A stretch of 64,000 bases of DNA, taken from positions 2,666,001 through 2,730,000 of the forward strand of contig NZ_CP117781.1 in NCBI RefSeq assembly GCF_028657905.1, given 5' to 3'. The stretch is from Burkholderia sp. FERM BP-3421 (GTDB lineage: Bacteria > Pseudomonadota > Gammaproteobacteria > Burkholderiales > Burkholderiaceae). This document shows positions 26,874-36,389 of this stretch, in pieces. The notes under the pieces are model-generated. The model ran no database searches and was not told the DNA's origin. It worked only from the letters and a program-made list of their open reading frames with translations. Every line of letters starts with the position of its first letter. Positions within the stretch are counted from its first letter, which is position 1. The position numbers were made by a program, and so were the translations under genes.

Positions 26874-29800
26874 TCAGAACTTCCACAACACGTTGCCGAG
26901 CACCGCGTTGTCGCGCCCGCCGCCGCCGTACTGGCCGCTGTACGTGAGGCCGAGCGTCAGGCGCTTGGTGAGGTTGGCGTCGACGCCGACCTCGAGCACC
27001 GCGCTCTCGCGTGCGATCGGCACGCCCGACACCTGGAAGGACGTTCCGCCGTTCGCGAACGTGAAGGTCGACGACGGCCGGATGTTGCCGAACGCATGCC
27101 GCCAGCCGACCATCGCGCGCGCGGTGACCGTCCTGCTCGCCACCACGCCGAGCTGCGTGGCCGCGCGCAGGCCGAGGGTCGAGAAGCCGATGTGGCTGGT
27201 CTCGCCGCCCGTCTGCAGCGCCGCCGCGCCGCCGGTTTCGGTATAGCCGTCGGTATGCACGCTCACGTACGCGAGGCCCGCGAACGGTTCGAGCGCGACC
27301 GGGCCGAGCGGCAGCGCGTAGCCGAACTCGCCGAACACCTGCGCGGCATTCGCGTCGTAGCCCGCCGAGTCGTGATCGGAGAAGCCCGCGAAGCCCGGGT
27401 AGCGGTCGCTGTTGATCCGGGACCAGGTATACGATGCGCCGCCCCGCACGCCGATCGGCCCGAACTGCGCACCGCCGTACAGCGACAGGTAGTAGCTGTT
27501 GACCGACGCCGACGAGCTTTCGCCGTTGTCGAGCGAGCTGAGCGTGACGCCCGCCGCGAGACCCGCGCGCACCTTTTCGTTGAGCGCCATGTCCGCGCCG
27601 GCAATGAAGCCCGTCATGCTGCGGTTGACGGTCGACGCATTGCCGTCGCCGTCGAGCCGGCTGCGGCCGCCGAACGCCTGCCCCCACACGACCGGCTGAT
27701 ACGGCGCGCCGCCGTAGCAGCCGTTGCGCGAACCGAGATGCGGCGGCTGCATCGCCCCGGCCGCGCCGGCGCCGTCGTCGCACAGCGCATCGCTCCCCGA
27801 CGACAGCGCCGCGAGCGTCCCCGAGTCGGGCGCGAGACCCTGGCGGACCCGGTTGGTGACGGCGTCGCGCACATAGCCGCTGTCGACCAGCAGCATGCTC
27901 TTCAGGCTCGCCTGCAGTTCGCCGTCGAGCAGGCCGTACGCGCTGCGCGCGGTGGCCACGTCGGCGGTCAGCACCGCGTTGTACAGCGGATTGCCCGCGC
28001 CCAGCCCGCTGATCGCCGTCGCGACCGCACGCTGGTTCGGCGTCACCCCGACATCCTGGAACGTGGTGCCGTTCGACTCCAGTTGCAGGTACACGTGGGT
28101 CGGATCGTAGGTCAGCGTCGGCGACAGGAACGCATAGTTCGCGAGCACCTGGCTGAACGTCCCTTGCACCGACGCCGCATGCAGGATCGCGTAGGTCGTG
28201 TTCGGCTGGTAGGCGGCCTGGCTCGCGATCACCTGCACGGTGCCGCCGTTCAGCGTCGCCGCGCCGGTCGCCGCGAGGCTGCCGCTCTGCTGCGGCGTCG
28301 CCGCGACCTGCAGCGTCGAGCCCGGCTGGAACGTCACCGTGCCGGCCACGTTCAGCGCCGCGCCCGGCTGCGAGACGGCCGCCGTCGCGCCGTTCGCGAC
28401 CACGAGCCCGCCGATCGTGCCGGTACCCGTCACCGTCGCGCCGCGCTGCACGTTGACGACCGAATTGGCGAGCGAGCCGCTCACGGCGAGCGTGCCCGCG
28501 CTGACGGTGGTCGGACCGCTCAGCGTGCTCGCGCCCGTCAGCGTCAGCTGCCCGCTGCCCGCCTGCGTCAGCGACCCCGTGCCCGAGATCGCGCCGCCGA
28601 ACGACGTGCTGTCCGAACGGTCGAAGACCAGCGCGCCCGCGTTCGCCACGTTGCCCGCGAGGCTGCCCGAGGTGCCGCCGTTGCCGACCTGCAGCGCGCC
28701 GCCGCCGATGGTCGTGCCGCCCGCATAGGTGTTCGCGCCGGACAGGATCAGCGTGTCGCCGCCGCTCTTGGTCAGCGTGCCGCCGCCCGTCAGCGCGCCG
28801 CCATAGTTGCCGCCGCCCGTGACCGTGAGGCTGCCCGTGCCGGTGTCGAGCACGCCGCCCGTCGCCCCGCTGAGCCCGGGCAGCGTGAGCTGGGTGCTGC
28901 CGAGCGCGATGCTGCCGCCGTTCAGCGTGAGCCCGCCCGTGCCGAGCGCGCCGCTGTTGCCGAGCACGAGCGAACCGCTGTTGAGCACCGTGCCGCCCTG
29001 GAACGTGTTGCTGTTGTTCAGCGTCAGCGTGCTCTGGCCGTTCTTGACGAGACCGCCCACCCCCGACACCACGCCCGACAGCGTCAGGTTCGCGGTGCCG
29101 CCGATCGTCGTGCCGGCGTTCACCGTCACCGGGTTCGCGAGCGTCACCGCGGTCGTGGTGTCGATCGTGCTCGGCGCGTTGACCGTCAGCGCGCCGGTGC
29201 CGAGCGCGCCGTTGCCGCCGAGCACGAGCGCGCCGCCCGTGACCGTGGTGCCGCCCGCATAGGTGTTGTTGCCCGACAGCGTCTGCGTGCCCGTGCCGCT
29301 CTTCACGAGGCCGCCTCCACCGCCGATCGAGCCGGCGAACGCGGTGTTCCCCGCGCCCGCGAGCGTCAGCGGGTTCACGCCGAGCGACACGGTGCTGCCC
29401 GCGACTCCGGACAGCCCGCCGATGGTCTGCGCGCCGGCGCCGGGCGCGAGCGTGAAGCCCGTGCCCGCCGCGTTGAGGTCGACGGTGGTGGCGTTCGACA
29501 GGCTGCCGCCCGCGCCGATCACCAGATTGCCCGCGTTGATCGTGGTCGCGCCACCGTAGGTGTTCGCGCCCGTGAGCACGGTCGTGCCGCTGCCCTGCTT
29601 CGTGATCCCGCCCGTGCCGCTCAAGGCGCCGCCGAAGGTCTCGATCCCGCCGTCGCCGAACGTGAGCGTGTTGGCGCCGAGCGTGACGTTGGTGCCGCCG
29701 ATGCCGGACAGCGCGCCGATCGTCTGGTTCGCGCCCGACGCGCCGATGTCGAGCGTCGCGCCGGCGCTCGTCAGGTTCACCGCGCCCGTCGCCGCGAGGC

Positions 29801-32800
29801 TGCCGCCCGCGCCGATCACCAGCTTGCCGGCGTTGATCGTCGTGCCGCCCGTGTAGGTGTTCGTGCCCGTCAGCGTCTGGGTGCCCGCGCCGATCTTCGT
29901 CAGCGAGCCCGTGCCCGTCAGCGCGCCGCCGAAGGTCGCACTGCCGCCGCCGTTGCCGAGCGCCAGCCCGTTCGCGCCGAGCGCCACCGTCGTCCCGCCC
30001 ACGCCAGACAGCGCGCCGATCGTCGGGATCCCGCTCGCGCCGCTCAGGTCGAGCGTCGCACCCTGGGCGCTCAGGTTCACCGCGCCCGTCGCCGCGAGGC
30101 TGCCGTTCCCGCCGATCGCCAGCGTGCCGGCCGCGATCGTCGTGCCGCCCGTGTAGGTGTTGGCGCCCGTCAAGGTTTCCGTGCCCGGGCCGGCCTTCGT
30201 GAGGCCGCCCGCGCCGACGATCGCGCCGCTGAACGTGCCGCTCGTGGCCCCGCCGATCGTCAGCGCGTTGCCGCCCAGGTTGACGGTCGAGCCGCCCGCG
30301 CCGATCAGCGTGCCGATCGTCTGGCTCGCGGTCGCGCCGCTCAGGTCGAGCGTCGCGCTCCCGTTCGCGAGGTTCACCGTGCCCGTCGCCGCGAGGCTGC
30401 CGCCCCCGCCGATCGCCAGCGTGCCGGCGTTGATCGTCGTGCCGCCCGTATAGGCGTTCGCGCCCGTCAAGGTTTCCGTGCCGCTGCCCTGCTTCGTGAT
30501 CCCGCCCGTGCCCGTGATCGCGCCGCCGAAGGTCTGGTTCGTGGCGTCGCCCAAGGTCAGGCCGTTGCTGCCGAGCGCCACCGTCGTGTTGGCTATGCCG
30601 GACAGCGCACCAATCGTCTGGTTCGCGCCCGCGCCGCTCAGGTCGAGCGTCGCGCCCGCGCCGCTCAGGCTTACCGTGCCGCCCGTCGCGAGGCTGCCGC
30701 CCGCGCCGAGCGCCAACGTGCCCTGCGCGATCGTCGTGCCGCCCGTATAGGTGTTCGCGCCCGTCAGCGTCTCCGTGCCCGCGCCCGCCTTGGTGAAGCC
30801 GCCCGTGCCGGAAATCACCCCGCCGAACGTGCCGTTCGCGCTGCCGCCCGCGGTCAGCGTGTTGCCGCCCAGGTTGACGCTCGAACCGGACGTGCCGTTC
30901 AGCGTGCCGATCGCCTGGTTGACGCCTGCGCTGATATCGAGCGCCGTGCCTGCGCCGTTCAGATTCACCGTCCCCGTCGCGGCGAGGCTGCCGCTCCCGC
31001 CGATCGCCAGCGTGCCGGCGTTGATCGTCGTGCCGCCCGTGTAGGTGTTCGCGCCCGTCAAGGTTGCCGTGCCGCTGCCCTGCTTCGTGATCCCGCCCGA
31101 GCCCGCGATCGCGCCGCCGAAGGTCTGGTTCGTGGCGTCGCCGAAGGTCAGGCCGTTGCCGCCGAGCGCCACCGCCGAGCCGGCCACCCCGGACAGCGCG
31201 CCGATCGTCTGGTTCGCCCCCGCTCCGCTGATGTCCAGCGTCGCGCCCGTGTTCGCGAGCGTCACCGCGCCCGTCGCCGCGAGGCTGCCGCCCAGGCCGA
31301 GCGCCAGCGTGCCGGCGTTGACCGTCGTGCCGCCCGTATAGGCGTTCGCGCCCGTCAAGGTTTCCGTGCCGCTGCCCTGCTTCGTGATCCCGCCCGTGCC
31401 CGTGATCGCGCCGCCGAAGGTCTGGTTCGTGGCGTCGCCCAAGGTCAGGCCGTTGCCGCCGAGCGCCACCGCCGAGCCGGCCACCCCGGACAGCGCGCCG
31501 ATCGTCTGGTTCGCCCCCGCTCCGCTGATGTCCAGCGTCGCGCCCGTGTTCGCGAGCGTCACCGCGCCCGTCGCCGCGAGGCTGCCGCCCAGGCCGAGCG
31601 CCAGCGTGCCGGCGTTGACCGTCGTGCCGCCCGTGTAGGTGTTCGCGCCCGTCAAGGTTGCCGTGCCGCTGCCCTGCTTCGTGATCCCGCCCGAGCCCGC
31701 GATCGCGCCGCCGAAGGTCTGGTTCGTGGCGTCGCCGAAGGTCAGGCCGTTGCCGCCGAGCGCCACCGTCGAACCGGCCACCCCGGACAGCGCGCCGACC
31801 GTCTGGTTCACGCCCGCCCCGCTGATGTCGAAGGTCGCGCCCGCGCCTGCCAGGTTCACCGCGCTCGCCGGCGCAAGGCTGCCGCCTCCGCCGATCGCCA
31901 GCGTGCCGCTGTTGATCGTGGTCGGGCCCGTATAGGTGTTCGCGCCCGTCAGGGTGGTCGTGCCCGGGCCGTTCTTGGTGACGCCGCCCGCCCCCGACAC
32001 CACGCCGGACAAGCCGAGGTTGTTGCTGCCGCCGAGCGTGAGCGTCGCGCCGTTGTTGATCCCGATGTTGTTGGCGACCGTCATGCCGGCGGTCGTGTCG
32101 AGCGTGGCCGCCCCGCCCACCGTCAGCGCGCCGGTGCCCAGCGCGTTGGCGTTGCCGAGCACGATCCCGCCGCTGTTCAGCGCCGTGCCGCCCGTATAGG
32201 TGTTCGGGCCCGACAGCGTGAGCGTGCCCGTGCCGTTCTGCGTGAGGCCGCCGCTGCCGCTGATCACGCCCGACAGCCCGAGATTGTTGCCGCCCTGCAC
32301 CGTCAGCCCGCCGCCGTTGAGCGTGACGTTGTTGTTGAGATTGACGCCGGAGTTCGCGCTCTGGATCGCGCCGCCGTTGCCCGTGATGGTGCCGGTGCCG
32401 AGCCCCGCGTTGTTGTCGATGATCGCGACGCCGCCGTTCAGCGCTGCATTCGTCGCGCTCGACGCGCCGGTCAAGGTCCAGGTGCCGCTGCCGACCTGCA
32501 GGTTCTGGAAGTTGATGTAGCTGCCGTTGTTGATCGCACCCGTCGCCGGACCGCCGCTGTTCTGCTGCAGCACCAGCGTGTTGTTGCCGCCCGCGCCGCC
32601 GTCCACGGTGCCGGTGGCCGCGAGGCCGATCGTGACCGCGCCGATCCCGAGGTTCAGCTGCACCCCGGTGCCACCGGCGGTGTTCACGGACGACCCGGTG
32701 GTGGCGGTAAATGTGTTGGTGCTGTTCGCCCCCATCGACACGCTGCCGTTGATGGTGCCGGAGTTGGTGAAGGTGTTGCCCGTGCCCGGCGTGCCGGACG

Positions 32801-33428
32801 CCTGCATCCCGACGCGCCCCGTGATCGTGCCGCTGTTGTTGATGTTGACCTGCCCGCCGCCGTACGCAGCCACGACAGGCGCGTCCGCGCCGACCAGGGT
32901 CGCGCCGATGAGCGGGTTCGAACCGATGACGCCGGTATTGGTGATGTTGGTGGTGCCGCCCGTGCCGTTCTGCACGCCGAGCGCCATCCCGGTGACGCCC
33001 GACAGCGCGACACCCGTCGCGCCGTTCATCGTGCCGTTGTTGGTGACGGTCGTCGTGCCCGCCGACGCATTGCCGATCAAGGCGCCGCTCGACAGCACGC
33101 CGAGCCCGGTGCCGAGCGCGGACGGATCGATAGTGCCGTTGTTGGTCAGCGTGTTGTTGCTGCCCTGGAGCGACAGCGCGGTGCCGCCGACGCCGAGCAG
33201 CACGCCGAGGCTCGCGCCGTTGTTGACGGTGACGTTCAGACCGCTGCCGGCGTTCGAGTAGCTCGGCGCCAGCGGGTTCGCCACGCCGGAGCAGTTCACC
33301 GTGGGACCCGCGCTGCTGCACACCGCATACGCGGGAACGATTCCCGCGCCCGCCAATGCGCAGAACACGCCCACGGCGGGCACGAATTTCGGAATTTCTT
33401 GATTTTTTTCACGGCGAATACGGCCCAT
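26874..33428 (-). CDS. Giant type V autotransporter adhesin-like protein
   Basis: A 2184-residue type Va autotransporter. The signal peptide spans residues 1-35 (ending VPAYA). The passenger is Gly/Asn/Thr-rich and predicted to be beta-helical. It contains many passenger-associated transport repeats of the type GGITKQGSGTETLTGANTYT and GGTTINAGTLAIGG. The C-terminal ~280 residues form a 12-strand barrel (PVVWGQAFGGRSRLDGDG, GVRGGASYTWSRI) ending in LWKF with the terminal Phe needed for Bam insertion. No protease or other catalytic motif was found in the passenger, so an adhesion, aggregation or biofilm role is likely. Repeat units in the middle are nearly identical at DNA level. A 490-bp gap upstream holds the promoter. 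Confidence 0.93.
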   Translation of the reverse strand: MGRIRREKNQEIPKFVPAVGVFCALAGAGIVPAYAVCSSAGPTVNCSGVANPLAPSYSNAGSGLNVTVNNGASLGVLLGVGGTALSLQGSNNTLTNNGTIDPSALGTGLGVLSSGALIGNASAGTTTVTNNGTMNGATGVALSGVTGMALGVQNGTGGTTNITNTGVIGSNPLIGATLVGADAPVVAAYGGGQVNINNSGTITGRVGMQASGTPGTGNTFTNSGTINGSVSMGANSTNTFTATTGSSVNTAGGTGVQLNLGIGAVTIGLAATGTVDGGAGGNNTLVLQQNSGGPATGAINNGSYINFQNLQVGSGTWTLTGASSATNAALNGGVAIIDNNAGLGTGTITGNGGAIQSANSGVNLNNNVTLNGGGLTVQGGNNLGLSGVISGSGGLTQNGTGTLTLSGPNTYTGGTALNSGGIVLGNANALGTGALTVGGAATLDTTAGMTVANNIGINNGATLTLGGSNNLGLSGVVSGAGGVTKNGPGTTTLTGANTYTGPTTINSGTLAIGGGGSLAPASAVNLAGAGATFDISGAGVNQTVGALSGVAGSTVALGGNGLTFGDATNQTFGGAIAGSGGITKQGSGTATLTGANTYTGGTTVNAGTLALGLGGSLAATGAVTLANTGATLDISGAGANQTIGALSGVAGSAVALGGNGLTLGDATNQTFGGAITGTGGITKQGSGTETLTGANAYTGGTTVNAGTLALGLGGSLAATGAVTLANTGATLDISGAGANQTIGALSGVAGSAVALGGNGLTFGDATNQTFGGAIAGSGGITKQGSGTATLTGANTYTGGTTINAGTLAIGGSGSLAATGTVNLNGAGTALDISAGVNQAIGTLNGTSGSSVNLGGNTLTAGGSANGTFGGVISGTGGFTKAGAGTETLTGANTYTGGTTIAQGTLALGAGGSLATGGTVSLSGAGATLDLSGAGANQTIGALSGIANTTVALGSNGLTLGDATNQTFGGAITGTGGITKQGSGTETLTGANAYTGGTTINAGTLAIGGGGSLAATGTVNLANGSATLDLSGATASQTIGTLIGAGGSTVNLGGNALTIGGATSGTFSGAIVGAGGLTKAGPGTETLTGANTYTGGTTIAAGTLAIGGNGSLAATGAVNLSAQGATLDLSGASGIPTIGALSGVGGTTVALGANGLALGNGGGSATFGGALTGTGSLTKIGAGTQTLTGTNTYTGGTTINAGKLVIGAGGSLAATGAVNLTSAGATLDIGASGANQTIGALSGIGGTNVTLGANTLTFGDGGIETFGGALSGTGGITKQGSGTTVLTGANTYGGATTINAGNLVIGAGGSLSNATTVDLNAAGTGFTLAPGAGAQTIGGLSGVAGSTVSLGVNPLTLAGAGNTAFAGSIGGGGGLVKSGTGTQTLSGNNTYAGGTTVTGGALVLGGNGALGTGALTVNAPSTIDTTTAVTLANPVTVNAGTTIGGTANLTLSGVVSGVGGLVKNGQSTLTLNNSNTFQGGTVLNSGSLVLGNSGALGTGGLTLNGGSIALGSTQLTLPGLSGATGGVLDTGTGSLTVTGGGNYGGALTGGGTLTKSGGDTLILSGANTYAGGTTIGGGALQVGNGGTSGSLAGNVANAGALVFDRSDSTSFGGAISGTGSLTQAGSGQLTLTGASTLSGPTTVSAGTLAVSGSLANSVVNVQRGATVTGTGTIGGLVVANGATAAVSQPGAALNVAGTVTFQPGSTLQVAATPQQSGSLAATGAATLNGGTVQVIASQAAYQPNTTYAILHAASVQGTFSQVLANYAFLSPTLTYDPTHVYLQLESNGTTFQDVGVTPNQRAVATAISGLGAGNPLYNAVLTADVATARSAYGLLDGELQASLKSMLLVDSGYVRDAVTNRVRQGLAPDSGTLAALSSGSDALCDDGAGAAGAMQPPHLGSRNGCYGGAPYQPVVWGQAFGGRSRLDGDGNASTVNRSMTGFIAGADMALNEKVRAGLAAGVTLSSLDNGESSSASVNSYYLSLYGGAQFGPIGVRGGASYTWSRINSDRYPGFAGFSDHDSAGYDANAAQVFGEFGYALPLGPVALEPFAGLAYVSVHTDGYTETGGAAALQTGGETSHIGFSTLGLRAATQLGVVASRTVTARAMVGWRHAFGNIRPSSTFTFANGGTSFQVSGVPIARESAVLEVGVDANLTKRLTLGLTYSGQYGGGGRDNAVLGNVLWKF
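29263..32199 (-). repeat. Tandem ~297-bp repeats inside autotransporter passenger
   Basis: About ten in-frame units with period near 297 bp (98-100 codons). Boundaries fall near 29560, 29857, 30157, 30454, 30751, 31045, 31342, 31639 and 31936. Units 31045-31341, 31342-31638 and 31639-31935 are nearly identical over most of their length, while units toward both ends are more diverged. This points to recent duplication or gene conversion and to possible copy-number variation. Confidence 0.85.
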
Positions 33429-33918
33429 TTTTCACCTCGTCATGGATTTAAAACGGTCAACAATGCAACGGATTTTTGATTCAAATCATTTTTTCGATGC
33501 AGAGCACCATTCGTATTGATGGCGAAATTCTTTTTATGAAACGTTTCCGGTTTCGGGCAACAACTATCCCTGCCGGGCGAAAGCAGCATGAGGCCGGGCG
33601 GGAGAATCTGATGACGCAATGGAACAGCGGCGGGAACGGCCTTACAGAAGCATTCCGGACACCCCCTCATGAGAGCAAATCCGACTGCATTAACTTTTGG
33701 TTTATAGGCAGCTGACGAAAAGGCTAGGACAAAGATCTACGATTTGCAAAATCAAACCGATTCCGATCGATAAAAATAATAGATATTGATAAAACTGCGC
33801 GCGCAGCGGCGAGATTTTCGGAAATCGATGCAATGGATGCCGGGCCGGGCGGCGACGCGCGGCAAGGGAAGGGAAAGGGGGCGACGGGCAGTTGCCAACG
33901 GGCGGCCGGCGACGGGCG
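33429..33918. other. Autotransporter upstream region; no gene seen
   Basis: A 490-bp gap between the autotransporter start and the sigma factor stop. The parts 33440-33560 and 33690-33830 are AT-rich compared with flanking genes. No frame with typical codon bias is present. The autotransporter promoter must lie here; I could not fix its boxes. Confidence 0.5.
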
Positions 33919-35187
33919 TCAGTCGGCCTGGGCGCGCTCCAGCAGCAGCGCGCGCTCGCGGGCGTTGCCGGTCAGCTCGGCGGCGCGCAGAAACGCCTGC
34001 CGCGCCTCGGCATGGCGGCCGAGCCGGGCCAGCAGGTCGCCGCGCACGCTCGGCAGCCACGGATAGCGCGCGAGCGCCGGATCGTCGGCCAGGGCGTCGA
34101 CGAGCGCGAGCGCGGCCGCCGGTCCGGCGAGCATCCCGATCGCGACCGCGCGGTTGAGCTCGACCACCGGCGACGGCGCGACCTGCGCGAGCGTCTCGTA
34201 CAGCGCGACGATGCGCGCCCAGTCGGTCTCCGCCATGCTGGATGCGCGCGCATGACAGGCGGCCAGCGCCGCCTGCAGCGCATACGGGCCGCGCGCGCCG
34301 CCGAGCGCCTCGGCGCGGGCGAGCGACGCCAGCCCGCGGCGGATCAGCAGCGGGTCCCAGCGGCCGCGATCCTGGTCCGCGAGCAGCACCGGCCGGCCTT
34401 GCGCATCCGCGCGCGCGGGCAGGCGCGACGCCTGGAGTTCCAGCAGCGCCGCCAGCCCGTGCGCCTCGCTCTCGTCCGGCGCGAGCCCGACCAGCACGCG
34501 GACGAGCCGCAACGCCTCGTCGCACAGCGCGGGACGCGTCCAGTCGTCGCCCGCCGTCGCCGCGTAGCCTTCGTTGAAGATCAGGTAGATGACCGCGAGC
34601 ACCGATGCGAGCCGCGCCGCGCGCTCGTCGGCGGGCGGGACCTCGAACGGCACGCGCGCGGCGCTCAACGTGCGCTTCGCGCGCACGATGCGCTGCGCGA
34701 TCGTGGGCTCGGGCGTGAGGAACGCGCGCGCGATCTCGCCCGTCGTCAGGCCGCCCAGGAGCCGCAACGTGAGCGCGACCCGCGCCTCGGTCGACAGCAC
34801 CGGATGACAGGCGATGAAGATCAGCCGCAGCAGGTCGTCGCCGATATCGTCCTCGCGCGCGGCGTCGAGCGCGGCGACGAAGTCGGGCACGACGTGAGTT
34901 CCGAGCGCGTCCAGCTCCAGCCCGTGCGCATCGCGCTTGCGCGCGTGCAGGGCCTCCTGGCGCAGCCAGTCGAGCGCGCGTCGTTTCGCGGTCGTCATGA
35001 GCCACGCGCCCGGACGCTCGGGCACGCCCTCGCGCGGCCAGTGCTCGAGCGCCGCCACCAGCGCGTCCTGCGCCAGTTCCTCGGCCACCCCCACGTCGCG
35101 CACGAAGCGCGTGACGTGCGCGATGACGCGCGCGGACTCGATCCGCCAGACGGCTTCGATCGCACGATGAGTCAGCGTGGCGCTCAC
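33919..35187 (-). CDS. ECF sigma factor of the ECF42 type (DUF6596 / TPR-like C-terminus)
   Basis: A 422-residue extracytoplasmic-function sigma factor. Sigma region 2 is seen in RFVRDVGVAEELAQDALVAALEHWP and region 4 in LLGGLTTGEIARAFLTPEPTIAQRIVRAKRTL. A long C-terminal extension (LIFNEGYAATAGDDW onward, TPR-like at the end) is typical of ECF42 and replaces an anti-sigma factor as control element. A GTG start at 35187 preceded by GGGAAG was preferred because an ATG at 35217 lacks a ribosome-binding site. Two DGPF/YCII genes lie upstream on the same strand, the known context of this sigma group. It probably activates those genes. Confidence 0.9.
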   Translation of the reverse strand: MSATLTHRAIEAVWRIESARVIAHVTRFVRDVGVAEELAQDALVAALEHWPREGVPERPGAWLMTTAKRRALDWLRQEALHARKRDAHGLELDALGTHVVPDFVAALDAAREDDIGDDLLRLIFIACHPVLSTEARVALTLRLLGGLTTGEIARAFLTPEPTIAQRIVRAKRTLSAARVPFEVPPADERAARLASVLAVIYLIFNEGYAATAGDDWTRPALCDEALRLVRVLVGLAPDESEAHGLAALLELQASRLPARADAQGRPVLLADQDRGRWDPLLIRRGLASLARAEALGGARGPYALQAALAACHARASSMAETDWARIVALYETLAQVAPSPVVELNRAVAIGMLAGPAAALALVDALADDPALARYPWLPSVRGDLLARLGRHAEARQAFLRAAELTGNARERALLLERAQAD

Positions 35188-35245
35188 GCGGCTTCCCGAC
35201 CGATCTCGTGACGGCAAGCCGCGCCGCGCGAAGGACGCGCGCGCC

Positions 35246-35668
35246 TCAACGATTGCCCTCGAGGTCGCCCTCGATGCCGCGGAAACGCTCGACCGCGGGA
35301 CTGGGCTCGAAGTCGTCCAGCGTGAACAGCTGGCGCACCTCGATCGTGCCTGCCGCGTGCTCGCCGAACGGCGCGGGGAAGCGGCGCGTCCATTCGAGCG
35401 CCTCTTCGCGCGAGCGCACCTCGATCAGCGTATAGCCCGCGATCAGTTCCTTCGTCTCCGCGAACGGGCCGTCGACGACCGTGCCCTTGCCGCCCTCGTA
35501 GTGAATGCGCCAGCCGTCGGACGACGGCCGCAGGCCGGTGGCGTCGAGCAGCACGCCCGCCTTCGCGAGTTCCTCGTGATAGGACGCCATCGCGGCAATC
35601 AGGGATTCGTCCGGCATCACGCCGGCTTCGCTGCTGGCGGTCGCATGGACCATGATCATGAATCGCAT
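35246..35668 (-). CDS. DGPF/YCII domain protein
   Basis: A 140-residue YCII-related protein that begins MRFMIMVHATASSEAGVMP. It contains GTVVDGPFAETKELIAGYTLIEV, the DGPF motif that names the family, and RFPAPFGEHAAGTIEVRQLF. The ATG at 35666-35668 has AAGGAG upstream. It lies directly upstream of the ECF42 sigma gene. The family is widespread next to ECF42 regulators; its biochemical function is not settled. Confidence 0.9.
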   Translation of the reverse strand: MRFMIMVHATASSEAGVMPDESLIAAMASYHEELAKAGVLLDATGLRPSSDGWRIHYEGGKGTVVDGPFAETKELIAGYTLIEVRSREEALEWTRRFPAPFGEHAAGTIEVRQLFTLDDFEPSPAVERFRGIEGDLEGNR

Positions 35669-35746
35669 TGCTGGCTCCTTGTCTGCCAAAGTGAACGTGA
35701 ACGGACGCCGCGAACCGGCGCCTTGTTCCTACGACGCGCGATGTCA

Positions 35747-35779
35747 CCCGGGTTCGACATCCCGCGCGTCGAACCCGGG
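35747..35779. repeat. Perfect inverted repeat between two YCII genes
   Basis: Arms CCCGGGTTCGAC (35747-35758) and GTCGAACCCGGG (35768-35779) with a 9-base loop, in the gap between the two YCII genes. There is no U-run on the minus strand. It could be an intercistronic hairpin or an operator. Confidence 0.55.
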
Positions 35780-35813
35780 GAAAACCCCTAGCATGCGACC
35801 GGGGCAGCGCGGC

Positions 35814-36167
35814 TCAGAGGAAGCACGGGCCGACCTCGCGCACTTCGACCGTGCACCACTCGGCGGCCGGACAGGCCTTCGCGATCGCGAGCGCCTCGTC
35901 CTCGGTGTCGACATCGAGCAGGAAGAAGCCGCCGATCATCTCCTTCGCCTCGGCGAACGGACCGTCGAGCAGTTGCGTCTCGCCCTGGCGGACCCGCACG
36001 CGGGTCGCCTGATCGGCCGAGACCAGCGACTCGACCGCGCGCAGAACCCCGCGTGCGCGCAGCGCGTCGGCGAAGCGGGCCATGCGCGCGTACAACGCCT
36101 CGCCTTCCTCGCGGGTGCGCGTCGCGCGTTGGTCCGTCGGTTCGACGATCAGCAACAGGTAGGACAT
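35814..36167 (-). CDS. Second DGPF/YCII domain protein
   Basis: A 117-residue YCII-family protein starting MSYLLLIVEPTDQRATRTREEG, with TQLLDGPFAEAKEMIGGFFLLDV carrying the DGPF motif. It is shorter than its neighbour and ends VEVREVGPCFL. The ATG at 36165-36167 has GGAGCG upstream. It is first in the three-gene ECF42 cluster. The tract upstream contains a short tandem repeat that reaches the rhombosortase stop codon. Confidence 0.88.
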   Translation of the reverse strand: MSYLLLIVEPTDQRATRTREEGEALYARMARFADALRARGVLRAVESLVSADQATRVRVRQGETQLLDGPFAEAKEMIGGFFLLDVDTEDEALAIAKACPAAEWCTVEVREVGPCFL

Positions 36168-36281
36168 GGAGCGCTCCGGTGAAATGGCATACGGCCGCGC
36201 ACGCGCGCGGCCCGGCACAACCGCGCTCGCATTGTGAGCCGGGACGCGGCGCGGGTCCACCCGGGTGCGCCCCGGTTGGTT

Positions 36282-36389
36282 GGGTTCGGCGCGGGTTCGG
36301 CTCGGGTTCGGCTCGGGTTCGGCCTGGGTTCGGCCTGGGTTCGGCCTGGGTTCGGCCTGGGTTCGGCCTGGGTTCGGCCTGGGTTCGGC
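36282..36389. repeat. Tandem 11-12 bp repeats (GGGTTCGGCCTG-like)
   Basis: About nine to ten copies: first GGGTTCGGCKC units of 11 bp, then 12-bp GGGTTCGGCCTG units that are almost identical. The array ends exactly at the stop codon of the rhombosortase gene. It lies between that gene and the YCII promoter region and is a likely variable-number tandem repeat. Confidence 0.85.

Noticed and set aside
29263..32199. Series of ~98-codon plus-strand frames with Val/Pro-rich products
   Set aside because: They mirror the 297-bp repeats of the minus-strand autotransporter.
26832..33479. A 2215-codon plus-strand open frame opposite the autotransporter
   Set aside because: Shadow frame: no signal peptide or domains, Arg-rich, while the minus strand encodes a textbook autotransporter.
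35747..35779. Terminator between YCII genes
   Set aside because: Perfect hairpin but no U-tract on either strand, so kept only as an inverted repeat.
36282..36389. CRISPR-like array
   Set aside because: Units are 11-12 bp direct tandem copies without spacers.
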